From Portulaca oleracea (taxonomy: Eukaryota; Streptophyta; Magnoliopsida; Caryophyllales; Portulacaceae): a DNA stretch of 64,000 nucleotides. The DNA is taken from positions 30,958,241 through 31,022,240 of the forward strand of contig CM055877.1 in NCBI GenBank assembly GCA_029582165.1, in the 5' to 3' direction. The notes below the pieces were generated by a model. That model searched no databases and was not told the DNA's origin. It was given only the letters and a program-made list of their open reading frames with translations. The stretch's first letter is position 1; each line of letters begins with the position of its first letter. Made by a program: the position numbers and the translations under genes. Shown here piece by piece: positions 1 through 10,250 of this stretch.

Positions 1-560
1 AGTCTTAATGTTGAGGATTATCTTGATTGGATACATACGGTTGAACGTGTTTTTGAGTTGAAAGATTGTAGTGATGAGCTCAAGGTGAAGTACGTTGCTT
101 TGAAATTAAGAAAACATGCTTCTATTTGGTGGACTAACCTTCAAAAGAAGAGAGTTGCAAAAGGTAAAGAAAAGATCCGTTCTTGGGATAAGATGAAGTC
201 AAAGTTGCAATCCAAGTTCCTTCCCCAATCATACGTCCACGACAACTACTACAAGCTGCAAAAGCTTGTCCAAGGCTCTAAATCGGTCGAAGAATACACA
301 AGGGAGTTTGAACACCTCCTTTGGCGTTGTGATCTCAAAGAGAAGGAACAACAAATTCTGGTACGTTACTTGATTGGTTTAAATGATTGGATACGTCATA
401 TAGTTGAATTACATTCATATGAATCCCTTGATGAGCTAAGTAACTTGGCTATGAAAGTGGAAAGACAAAGGAAGGAAAGGGCCAAGGAACCTCAAAGACC
501 CTATACTCCACTCCCTTACTCTCAAACACAATCAAAAGCTCCACAAAATCAGCCCCCATC
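1..560 (+). pseudogene. A0 gag, 5' part (open at window start, cut by element E)
   Basis: The reading frame is open from base 1 and enters in the gag core at the LNVEDYLDW region, so the start codon lies upstream of the window. The segment shows KHASIWWTNL, the conserved core of plant retrotransposon gag (PF03732-type), followed by SVEEYTREFEHLLWRC and a proline/glutamine-rich linker. The same bases recur at 7381-7940 in A1 with almost no change. The frame is cut after CCATC at 560 by the minus-strand element E and resumes in frame at 4831 when E and one copy of the duplication are removed. Confidence 0.9.
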
Positions 561-1541
561 TGATGCATAATGAGACCAAGGGATGATCTCATTACACAAA
601 ATCTAAGGATCTTTAAAAGCGAAGATAAGAATCCTCTATCTCAAAGTTCCAAAGAACCAAAAATGGCATAGAAATGGATGAAAAGAACTATGAAAGAAAG
701 TTACCAAACAATTGGAAACAATGAACAAAATGAATGATGAACGAACGAACAATGGATGGACGAATGTCAAATGATGAACGTTGATGACGAACAAGTGCTT
801 GGACGTGTAGAATGAAGATCACACGTTTCTTGATGAATGCTTGATGAATTCTTGTTGAATTCTTGATGAAGCACTCGAAAATGGATGATAATGGACGATT
901 GGTAGATGGATAGTTGATGGCTTTTGAAGATTCTTTGAAGGATACAGATTCACCACCTCCAAGAATACTCCAATTCCTTCCTTTCACCACTAAGGTTGCC
1001 ACCCTTAGCTAGAAGAAGGGGATATTTCGAATCCCACAAAAGAGAGACGAAAACGCCTAGCACAAATGCTAGAAAGAACACAACATGTGTTTGAAAAATT
1101 CAATGTGAATGACTTGAATGAATTGAATGAATTACAAGCACCTAGGAGGGGGTATTTATAGCTACAACCCACCCCTTAGGCGTCACCTAGCTTCAAGAAA
1201 AGACCCCTTAAGGGCTTACATCATTCATCCTAATGCTTACATCATAAAGAAAACAATATACTAAACTATATTACAAATATGAATAACTCCTTGGATTCTC
1301 ATCCAAATTCAAAGATTCTTGAACCATATGAAAGCTCTTGGAATGTAGAATAATCCCTTCTAGGATGACTTCTATGATAGCTTCACGGTCCTTGAATTAA
1401 GGAGCAAAAGTATACGTCCGCATGAGTTGATCCCTTCCAAGTAGAGAGATAAAAGAGAGACTTGAACTCTTCTACCTTCTAGGTGAGTATTAGATGTCTC
1501 CATGGTTGACCTTGATGCATAAGGCCATCAATTATGCATCA
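561..1541 (-). repeat. 3' LTR of element E
   Basis: On the plus strand it starts TGATGCATAATGAG and ends AATTATGCATCA. Read on the minus strand, the first 50 or so bases match family A LTRs before diverging. A minus-strand TATAAATA lies at 1153-1160. The minus-strand open frame at 688-1002 is repeated identically in the other LTR and is not a gene. Confidence 0.95.
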
Positions 1542-1559
1542 TACACCCTTGAAAAGTTT

Positions 1560-3525
1560 GTCCTCAAACTTTGGAAGATCAACTCGCTTGCCTTCACAAC
1601 GACTTTCTTCTTGAAAGCTTTGAAGTCATCGAGATCCCTTTGATGAACTTCTTAAACTTTCTTCCTCGATCACCATAAGACTTGAACTTGTATTTCTCCA
1701 CCGTGAACGCTGCTCACGTTGCTTCTCACTTAGTCTTACCACTTTACCCTTGTCATTTAGTATGAAACAATGTACCTTGATGACTTGGGCTATTTCCTTC
1801 TTTCGAATTCTTGGCCTTTCAACCAAGTGATCCAAGTAGATAGCCCTTGGATGCTCATGGAAGATATGCTTCATAGGAAGATTCAAAAGGTGGTGGATAC
1901 TTGGATCCGTTTCTTTCTTCTCCAAATGTGTAAGAATAGGATCCTTATACTCTTCATGCCCTTGATTCTCCACCTTCATGATTGACACAATATGACGTTT
2001 CTCCTCCTTCTCACGAGATGGTGGATCAAGAGGTTCCAAAGTGATCCTCTTTGGTTGATGGTGAGAGTGTAAGTGTCGCCCTCCCATCATGTATGACATG
2101 TCTATCATATAACCATGGTCTTCCCAACAAAACATGACAAGTATCCATGGGAACTATATCACACCATAATGAATCTTGATAATTCTTTCCAATTGAAAGA
2201 CTCACCAAAACTCGTTGATCCACACGGATGCCTCGCCCAAGGCTTAGCCATTGTATTGTGTAGGTGTGGGATGGGCTAATCTCCATTTGCAACTTCTTGA
2301 CCATTGTTGTAGAGGCATTGGTGCAACTTCCTCCATCTATGATCAAGGAGCATACTCTCCTTGGATGGTACAACGAGAGCGAAATATTGCTTCTCAGTAG
2401 TTGATCCTTCGCACATTTGTGATATTCAAGGCCCTTTCTACCACAAGTAGTTCTCCTTCATCCGCCCTTCCACATATTCTTCTACTACATCTTCCTCTTC
2501 TTTGGCACCAACCCCAACTTCCTCTTCTTCCTCATACTCCGCTCTACATATAAAGCACTTTGGTATTCCACCAAAGACACTACTATTGTTTGGACACTCA
2601 GAACATAATGTCCCAACCCTTGGCATCGAAACACCTTCTTGATGCTATGGGTTTGGTCACTTGGTCGTGAGGTCTAGGGATGGATGGAGCTGATTTTGTG
2701 GAGTTTTTGTGGGAATGTGTTTCGTGGATGGTGGAGGGTTTGGATGGGACGTAGTGGGCGTTTTTGTGGAGTTTGGTATTGGCTTGAGACTTCTTTCCCC
2801 TTATTATTCCTTTGTTTTTCAACTTTAAGGGACAAGGAGCTCAATTCATCCAAAGTTTTGTATGGTTGTAATTCCACAACGTGCCTAATCCCATCATTAA
2901 GACCAAAAAGATAACGTACCAAAGTTTGTGGCTCGTCCTCCTTTAGATCACACCTCCAAAGTAGATGCTCAAATTCCTTTGTGTACTCCTCCACGCTTCT
3001 TCCTCCTTGGACCAATCTTTGCAATTTGTAGTAGTTGTCACGTAGGTAGCTAGATGGTAGGAACTTTTCTCGAGCTTTCTTTTCATCTTATACCATGTAC
3101 GCACCTTATCTTTCCCTTTGCTCGCTTCTTTGCAAGTTTGTCCACCAAATGCTTGCATGTTTTCGAAGCTTTAGGGCAACATACTTGACCTTCTTATCAT
3201 CTTCCACATCTTTGAGATCAAAGACCCTTTCCACGGTTTGTATCCAATCCAAATAAACTTCCGGATCAAGATCGCCAACAAATTCGGGGATCTCCACTTT
3301 GAAGTCGAACCTTTCCTCCTTTGGACGTCCATGCCTCCTTCTTGGAACGTCCTCTTCTCCTTCTCCACTTGATGATTTACTTGATACTTCCTCAAGATTC
3401 TCCCTATCTTGAAGGCGCATGTAGTATGCTACTTGTTTGTTAAGATACTTGATTCTTTGTTTCATCTTCTCAACATCTTCTGGGGACGATGGAGAGGACT
3501 TTGTAGGAGAGCTTGCACTCGCCAT
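1560..3525 (-). pseudogene. E gag-protease-tail polyprotein (broken)
   Basis: The start ATG is at 3525-3523 on the minus strand, followed by a Ser/Pro-rich N-terminus, a helical region, and a gag core (YLDWIQTVERVFDLKD, KHASIWWTNL) down to about 3110. A frameshift lies in the 3110-3025 area. The gag continues at 3024-2674, and the CCHC knuckle near 2600-2640 is shifted by loss of one T. An acidic linker (about 2450-2560) and a protease-like segment with IIDGGSCTN (about 2340) follow. The tail, matching family A, spans about 2135-1600. The tail frame seems to run through the position where A copies stop. It lacks pol and is about the same size as the A coding region. It cannot make one protein as given. 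Confidence 0.85.
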
Positions 3526-3827
3526 TAGAACCTATCTTGATTCACAAAGATCACAAGAAACTCATGGAAGGAAGGTTAGGACTGATGGGACGTGTGTATG
3601 GGACGGATTTGGGTAGGTTTGTGTTTGGTTTTTGGGTTCTTTGTGGAGCTTGGGGTTCTTTATGAGTTCTTGATGGGTTCTTGATGAGTTCTTGGAAGAA
3701 CTATCAAGGGGGACGTGTGATGTAGAGATGAATGAAACTTTGTGATGGGAAACGTATGATGGGAAACGTGTGGGAGAGAAAAGATTGTAAAAGATTGTTT
3801 CAAGAACTAAGAGATTCAAACTCCTTA

Positions 3828-3839
3828 GCTCTGATACCA
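3828..3839 (-). other. Primer-binding site of element E (tRNA-iMet type)
   Basis: Read on the minus strand this is TGGTATCAGAGC, complementary to the 3' end of plant initiator methionine tRNA, and lies four bases inside the 5' LTR. It is intact, unlike most A copies. Confidence 0.92.
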
Positions 3840-3843
3840 AATT

Positions 3844-4825
3844 TGATGCATAATGAGACCAAGGGATGATCTCATTACACAAAATCTAAGGATCTTTAAA
3901 AGCGAAGATAAGAATCCTCTATCTCAAAGTTCCAAAGAACCAAAAATGGCATAGAAATGGATGAAAAAGAACTATGAAAGAAAGTTACCAAACAATTGGA
4001 AACAATGAACAAAATGAATGATGAACGAACGAACAATGGATGGACGAATGTCAAATGATGAACGTTGATGACGAACAAGTGCTTGGACGTGTAGAATGAA
4101 GATCACACGTTTCTTGATGAATGCTTGATGAATTCTTGTTGAATTCTTGATGAAGCACTCGAAAATGGATGATAATGGACGATTGGTAGATGGATAGTTG
4201 ATGGCTTTTGAAGATTCTTTGAAGGATACAGATTCACCACCTCCAAGAATACTCCAATTCCTTCCTTTCACCACTAAGGTTGCCACCCTTAGCTAGAAGA
4301 AGGGGATATTTCGAATCCCACAAAAGAGAGACGAAAACGCCTAGCACAAATGCTAGAAAGAACACAACATGTGTTTGAAAAATTCAATGTGAATGACTTG
4401 AATGAATTGAATGAATTACAAGCACCTAGGAGGGGGTATTTATAGCTACAACCCACCCCTTAGGCGTCACCTAGCTTCAAGAAAAGACCCCTTAAGGGCT
4501 TACATCATTCATCCTAATGCTTACATCATAAAGAAAACAATATACTAAACTATATTACAAATATGAATAACTCCTTGGATTCTCATCCAAATTCAAAGAT
4601 TCTTGAACCATATGAAAGCTCTTGGAATGTAGAATAATCCCTTCTAGGATGACTTCTATGATAGCTTCACGGTCCTTGAATTAAGGAGCAAAAGTATACG
4701 TCCGCATGAGTTGTTCCCTTCCAAGTAGAGAGATAAAAGAGAGACTTGAACTCTTCTACCTTCTAGGTGAGTATTAGATGTCTCCATGGTTGACCTTGAT
4801 GCATAAGGCCATCAATTATGCATCA
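3844..4825 (-). repeat. 5' LTR of element E
   Basis: 982 bp, nearly identical to 561-1541. The termini are TGATGCATAA and TTATGCATCA. The minus strand carries the promoter elements for the element. Confidence 0.95.
4437..4444 (-). promoter_or_regulatory. TATA box of element E 5' LTR
   Basis: The minus-strand sequence TATAAATA is followed by a C-rich stretch and CCTAGG. Its placement in the LTR matches the TATAAATA of family A and B LTRs, so it probably marks the U3/R border. Confidence 0.7.
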
Positions 4826-4830
4826 CCATC

Positions 4831-6024
4831 CTCCCTTAAACCCTACGCCAAACCCACATTAAACCAGCCACAAAATCCCCCATCCAAAACCCAAGTCCAA
4901 GAACCAAGAACATTAGCTCCAAGAAGGTGTTTTCGATGCCAAGGGTTGGGACATTATGCTTCGGAGTGTCCAAACAAGCGAGTAGTGTCTTTGGTGGAAT
5001 ACCAAAGTGCTTTATATGTAGAGCCGGAGTATGAGAAAGAAGAAGAAGTTAAGGTTGACGCCAAAGATGAGGAAGATGTAGTAGAAGAATACGTGGAAGA
5101 GCCGGATGAAGGAGAACTACTTGTGGTAGAAAGGGCCTTGAATATCACAAATGTGCCGAAAGATCAACTACAAAGAGAAGCAATTTTTCGCTCTCGTTGT
5201 ACCATCCAAGGGAGAGTATGCTCCTTGATCATAGATGGAGGAAGTTGCACCAATGCCGCCTCTACAACAATGGTCAAGAAGTTGCAAATAGAGATTAGCC
5301 CACATCCCACACCCTACACAATACAATGGCTAAACTCGGGCAAGGCATTCGTGTGGATCAACGAGTTTTGGTGAGTCTTTCAATTGGAAAGAATTATCAA
5401 GATTCATTGTGGTGTGATATAGTTCCCATGGATACTTGTCATGTTTAATTGGGAAGGCCATGGTTATATGATAGACATGTCATACATGATAGGAGGGCCA
5501 ACACTTACACTCTCACCATCAACCAAAAGAGGATCACTTTGGCACCTCTTGATCCACCATCTCGGCAAAAGGAGAAACGTCATATTGTATCAATCATGAA
5601 GATGGAGTATCAAGGGCATGAAGAGTATAAGGATCCTATTCTTACACATTTGGAGAAGAATGAAACGGATCCAAGTATCCATCACATTTTGAAACTTCCC
5701 ACGAAGCATATCTTCCATGAGCATCCAAAAGATATCTACTTAGATCACTTGGTTGAAAGGCCGAAAATTCGAAAGGATGAAATAGCCCAAGTCATCAAGG
5801 TACATTGTTTCATGCTAAATGACAAGGGTAAAGTGGTAAGAATAGACTTGGGAAGTGAGAAGCGACATGAACAACCCACGTTCAAGATGGGGAAACGCAA
5901 ATCCAAGTCTTATGGTGTTCGAGAATTGATCGGAAGAAAGTTTAAGAAGTTCATCAAAGGAATCTATGATGACTCCAAAGCTTTCAAGAAGAAAGTCTTT
6001 GTGAAGAAGGCAAGTAAGAGTTGA
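4831..6024 (+). pseudogene. A0 gag, 3' part: knuckle, protease-like region, basic tail
   Basis: This continues the A0 frame after element E: proline-rich linker, CCHC knuckle (CFRCQGLGHYASEC, C-x2-C-x4-H-x4-C), Glu/Asp-rich linker, protease-like block with IIDGGSCTN, then GRPWLYDRHVIHDG. The last part is a tail ending in KGIYDDSKAFKKKVFVKK with stop TGA at 6022-6024. There are two lesions. One is a one-base loss near 5337 (CCTTGGG became CTCGGG). The other is a nonsense change TTA to TAA at 5446-5448. The tail frame from 5449 to 6024 is otherwise open. After the protease block, where RT would be expected, there is only the tail. Confidence 0.88.
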
Positions 6025-6054
6025 TTTTCCAAAGTTTGAGGGCAAACTTTTTCA

Positions 6055-6066
6055 ACCGGGGGTGTA
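6055..6066 (+). other. Polypurine-tract region before A LTR 1
   Basis: ACCGGGGGTGTA directly precedes the TGATG of the LTR, the place of the plus-strand primer. The same block precedes most A LTRs, shortened to CCGGTGTA before LTR 8 and changed to ATCAGTGTA before LTR 9. Families B and F have ACCGGGGGAGTA here. Confidence 0.7.
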
Positions 6067-6329
6067 TGATGCATAATTGATGGCCTTATGCATCAAGGTC
6101 AACCATGAGACTTTACTATCCTACTCCAAGGCATTTCAAGTGACATCACTGCATCTCTACTCCTAGAGGACTATTGAGCTCCTTATCACAAGGGCCTTAA
6201 AGTTCTAATCAAGCCATATGATAGAGCTTTCTTATGTACATTTTGGTTTTTGAATCTTTAGTATCGAGTTGTATTTTAGAGATATTGTATTTTCTTTAAA
6301 TGATGTCATAATTGAGTGGGATGATGTAA

Positions 6330-6341
6330 GCCCTTAAGGGC
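6330..6341. promoter_or_regulatory. 12-bp palindrome GCCCTTAAGGGC upstream of the TATA box
   Basis: A perfect palindrome about 43 bp upstream of TATAAATA in LTR 1. It is kept in several A LTRs, while others lose central bases (GCCCCAAGGGC, GCCCAAGGGC, GCCCCAGGGC). Its function is unknown. Confidence 0.5.
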
Positions 6342-6383
6342 CTAATCTTGAAGAGGGGTGACGCCTAAGGGGAGGTTTCCTAC

Positions 6384-6391
6384 TATAAATA
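6384..6391 (+). promoter_or_regulatory. TATA box of family A LTR
   Basis: TATAAATA followed at once by CCCCCCTAGGGG. The motif is present at the same place in the other A LTRs. Transcription would be expected to start roughly 30 bases downstream. Confidence 0.75.
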
Positions 6392-6907
6392 CCCCCCTAG
6401 GGGTGCCTTGTAAACATATCTCATATTCATACATTCAATATAATGTCCAAAGTTGACGCTTTAGTTCTCTCTAGTTTTGGCTAGAAATCGAATTCCCTTT
6501 GGGTTTTTCGTGTGAAATCTTCTCTTCTAATCCAAGATTGAGCATTCTTAGGTGGTGAAAGGAGGAGTAGGAGCTCTTGAAGATTGTGGTGTGGCTGTAG
6601 CAATTGGAGAGGCTTCGTTGCTCATTCTATCAAGTTCTTTCTCTCGTTTCTCGTTTGGTTCTTCATCATTGTAAGTCGTTTGTTTTCCATTTGTTTTGCT
6701 AGTTGTGAATTCACTTGATTGTCTTCAAATTCATGATTAAAACTCACGAATCAGCCCCTAAATCATCTACATCTTTTGGCCTTTGATCTCGTATTTCATT
6801 CCTTATTTCGTTCTATCTTTGATTCATCTCTGCAAGTTCTTACTTGTGTTATGATCCGTGTTCTTTCTTGGCATTTTGGTTGAATTGTGATCCATTATGC
6901 ATCAATT

Positions 6908-6919
6908 TGGTATCAGAGC
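6908..6919 (+). other. Primer-binding site of unit A1
   Basis: TGGTATCAGAGC is complementary to the initiator tRNA-Met 3' end. Among visible A units only A1 and A8 keep all 12 bases. Most others read TGGTATCGAGC. Confidence 0.93.
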
Positions 6920-7021
6920 TATGTTTAGATGAATCTCCTTTGTTTCTTGCATAAATCTTGGACCTTGTTTTGTCACAAAATCACATAAACCCCACGTTAT
7001 ACACGCCCCTTTGATAGCTCT

Positions 7022-7070
7022 TCCAAGAACTCATCAAGAACCCATCAAGAACCCATCAAGAACTCATAAA
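7022..7070 (+). repeat. CATCAAGAAC mini-repeats in the A1 leader
   Basis: Four short direct repeats (CATCAAGAACC/T, 11-bp step) lie between the PBS and the gag ATG. The block recurs in all A units and, reverse-complemented, in element E. A4 has lost one repeat. The leader from 6905 to 7148 has no other recognisable content. Confidence 0.75.
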
Positions 7071-7148
7071 AAACCCGTAGCTCCTCAAAGAACCCTCGTC
7101 CTAAACACAAACCAAGCCCAAATCCGTCCCTTTCCCTCGTGAGTTCAT

Positions 7149-9131
7149 ATGACATCAAGTTCATTTCTAATGGCAAACGAAGAATCTAAATCAAATGAGG
7201 TTTATGAACTTGAGCAACAAATAGCATTTTTGCGTGCAATTGGGTAAACAAATGGAAGAAAATAAAGTGCTACGTGAAGGTTCTCTACGTGATGGTGGTT
7301 CGTCTCATGGTGATAGTAGTGTGAAGCATAAAGTGCATGAACGTTTGGATTTCAAAGTAGAAGTTCCCGAATTTAATGGTAGTCTTAATGTTGAGGATTA
7401 TCTTGATTGGATACATACGGTTGAACGTGTTTTTGAGTTGAAAGATTGTAGTGATGAGCTCAAGGTGAAGTACGTTGCTTTGAAATTAAGAAAACATGCT
7501 TCTATTTGGTGGACTAACCTTCAAAAGAAGAGAGTTGCAAAAGGGAAAGAAAAGATCCGTTCTTGGGATAAGATGAAGTCAAAGTTGCAATCCAAGTTCC
7601 TTCCCCAATCATACGTCCACGACAACTACTACAAGCTGCATAAGCTTGTCCAAGGCTCTAAATCGGTCGAAGAATACACAAGGGAGTTTGAACACCTCCT
7701 TTGGCGTTGTGATCTCAAAGAGAAGGAACAACAAATTCTGGTACGTTACTTGATTGGTTTAAATGATTGGATACGTCATATAGTTGAATTACATTCATAT
7801 GAATCCCTTGATGAGCTAAGTAACTTGGCTATGAAAGTGGAAAGACAAAGGAAGGAAAGGGCCAAGGAACCTCAAAGACCCTATACTCCACTCCCTTACT
7901 CTCAAACACAATCAAAAGCTCCACAAAATCAGCCCCATCCTCCCTTAAACCCTACGCCAAACCCACATTAAACCAGCCATTAAAATCCCACATCCAAAAC
8001 CCAAGTCCAAGAACCAAGAACATTAGCTCCAAGAAGGTGTTTTCGATGCCAAGGGTTGGGACATTATGCTTCGGAGTGTCCAAACAAGCGAGTAGTGTCT
8101 TTGGTGGAATACCAAAGTGCTTTATATGTAGAGCCGGAGTATGAGAAAGAAGAAGAAGTTAAGGTTGACGCCAAAGATGGGGAAGATGTAGTAGAAGAAT
8201 ACGTGGAAGAGTCGGATGAAGGAGAACTACTTGTGGTAGAAAGGGCCTTGAATATCACAAATGTGCCGAAAGATCAACTACAAAGAGAAGCAATTTTTCG
8301 CTCTCGTTGTACCATCCAAGGGAAAGTATGCTCCTTGATCATAGATGGAGGAAGTTGCACCAATGCCGCCTCTACAACAATGGTCAAGAAGTTGCAAATA
8401 GAGATTAGCCCACATCCCACACCCTACACAATACAATGGCTAAACCTTGGGCAAGGCATTCGTGTGGATCAACGAGTTTTGGTGAGTCTTTCAATTGGAA
8501 AGAATTATCAAGATTCATTGTGGTGTGATATAGTTCCCATGGATACTTGTCATGTTTTATTGGGAAGGCCATGGTTATATGATAGACATGTCATACATGA
8601 TGGGAGGGCCAACACTTACACTCTCACCATCAACCAAAAGAGGATCACTTTGGCACCTCTTGATCCACCATCTCGAAAAGGAGAAACGTCATATTGTGTC
8701 AATCATGAATATGGATTATCAAGGGCATGAAGAGTATAAGGATCCTATTCTTACACATTTGGAGAAGAATGAAACGGATCCAAGTATCCATCACATTTTG
8801 AAACTTCCCACGGCATATCTTCCATGAGCATCCAAAAGATATCTACTTAGATCACTTGGTTGAAAGGCCGAAAATTCGAAAGGATGAAATAGCCCAAGTC
8901 ATCAAGGTACATTGTTTCATGCTAAATGACAAGGGTAAAGTGGTAAGAATAGACTTGGGAAGTGAGAAGCGACATGAACAACCCACGTTCAAGATGGGGA
9001 AACGCAAATCCAAGTCTTATGGTGTTCGAGAATTGATCGGAAGAAAGTTTAAGAAGTTCATCAAAGGAATCTATGATAACTTCAAAGCTTTCAAGAAGAA
9101 AGTCTTTGTGAAGAAGGCAAGTAAGAGTTGA
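7149..9131 (+). pseudogene. A1 gag-protease-tail polyprotein (broken; best reference copy)
   Basis: The start ATG at 7149 (MTSSSF) follows the 244-nt leader. When frames are followed across the breaks, the product is about 660 residues. A coiled-coil-like N-terminus spans about 16-45 and the gag core about 80-230. The CCHC knuckle spans about 298-311 and an acidic linker about 333-360. The protease-like region runs from about 395 with Asp near 400 (IIDGGSC), and the tail from about 480 to the end. Such gag proteins package element RNA in cytoplasmic particles. Breaks: loss of TG in the coiled coil near 7232, loss of one C near 7931 (stop at 7969-7971), and shifts near 8673 and 8811. The frame is open at 7234-7971 and 8056-8730. 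The region that should hold RT to integrase is missing, not merely mutated. Confidence 0.9.
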
Positions 9132-9173
9132 TTTTCCAAAGTTTGAGGGCAAACTTTTTCAACCGGGGGTGTA

Positions 9174-10011
9174 TGATGCATAATTGATGGCCTTATGCAT
9201 CAAGGTCAACCATAGAGACTTTACTATCCTACTCCAAGGCATTTCAAGTGACATCACGGGCATCTCTACTCCTAGAGGACTATTGAGCTCCTTATCACAA
9301 GGGCCTTAAAGTTCTAATCAAGCCATATGATAGAGCTTTCTCTTATGTACATTTTGGTTTTTGAATCTTTAGTATTGGAGTTGTATTTTAGGAGATATTG
9401 TATTTTCTTTAAATGATGTCATAATTGAGTGGGATGATGTAAGCCCTTAAGGGCCTAATCTTGAAGAGGGGTGACGCCTAAGGGGAGGTTTCCTACTATA
9501 AATACCCCCCTAGGGGTGCCTTGTAAACATATCTCATATTCATACATTCAATATAATGTCCAAAGTTGACGCTTTAGTTCTCTAGTTTTGGCTAGAAATC
9601 GAATTCCCTTTGGGTTTTTCGTGTGAAATCTTCTCTTCTAATCCAAGATTGAGCATTCTTGGGTGGTGAAAGGAGGAGTAGGAGCTCTTGAAGATTGTGG
9701 TGTGGCTGTAGCAATTGGAGAGGCTTCTGCTCATTCTATCAAGTTCTTTCTCTCGCTTCTCGCTGGTTCTTCATCATTGTAAGTCGCTTGTTTTCCATTT
9801 GTTTTGCTAGTTGTGAATTCACTTGATTGTCTTCAAATTCATGATTAAAACTCACGAATCAGCCCCTAAATCATCTACATCTTTTGGCCTTTGATCTCGT
9901 ATTTCATTCCTTATTTCGCTCTATCTTTGATTCATCTCTGCAAGTTCTTACTTGTGTTATGATCCGTGTTCTTTCTTGGCATTTTGCTGAATTGTGATCC
10001 ATTATGCATCA
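9174..10011 (+). repeat. Family A LTR 2
   Basis: 838 bp, same length as LTR 1 but differing at scattered small indels. TATAAATA is at 9497-9504. The following PBS at 10015-10025 reads TGGTATCGAGC, two bases shorter than the tRNA match. Confidence 0.95.
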
Positions 10012-10250
10012 ATTTGGTATCGAGCTATGTTTAGATGAATCTCCTTTGTTTCTTGCATAAATCTTGGACCTTGTTTTGTCACAAAATCACATAAACCCCA
10101 CGTTATACACGCCTTTGATAGCTCTTCCAAGAACTCATCAAGAACCCATCAAGAACCCATCAAGAACTCATAAAAACCCGTAGCTCCTCAAAGAACCTCG
10201 CCCTAAACACAAACCAAGCCCAAAACCGTCCCTTTACCTAGTGAGTTCAT

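Larger units (their letters stand above)
561..4825 (-). mobile_element. Element E: complete gag-only LTR retrotransposon nested in A0
   Basis: The 4265-bp insertion is on the minus strand with a perfect 5-bp target duplication CCATC (556-560 and 4826-4830). It has two LTRs of 981 and 982 bp, a primer-binding site next to its 5' LTR (right side on the plus strand), and a polypurine-like stretch next to its 3' LTR (left side, 1542-1550). The interior of about 2.3 kb holds gag, knuckle, protease-like region and basic tail but no pol. By eye the two LTRs differ by one A insertion and one A/T change, so this is the youngest-looking insertion in the window. Its LTR is the same family as element D. 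Confidence 0.95.
6067..6904 (+). repeat. Family A LTR 1
   Basis: 838 bp, best-preserved type. It begins TGATGCATAAT and ends ATTATGCATCA, an 11-bp inverted repeat between the two LTR ends. A second copy of TTATGCATCA at 6086-6095 makes a hairpin with the first ten bases. TATAAATA is at 6384-6391. The next unit's PBS starts four bases after the end. Confidence 0.96.

Noticed and set aside
688..1002. Minus-strand 104-codon frame identical at 3972-4286
   Set aside because: It lies wholly in the E LTRs. Identity reflects LTR identity.
1770..1985. Plus-strand frame across the E coding region
   Set aside because: It is a shadow of the minus-strand E tail.
4954..5148. Minus-strand Ser/Thr-rich open frame, repeated at 8064, 11163, 14239, 27004, 33242, 36327, 39382, 45505 and 48558
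   Set aside because: It is the antisense of the GAA/GAG-rich acidic linker of gag and recurs only because the linker does. It has no start context or family resemblance of its own.
6700..6800. GTAAGT near the end of A LTRs (CATTGTAAGTCGC) as a splice donor in the leader
   Set aside because: The motif is conserved, but no convincing acceptor before the gag ATG could be chosen, and the PBS lies between. Not enough to call an intron.
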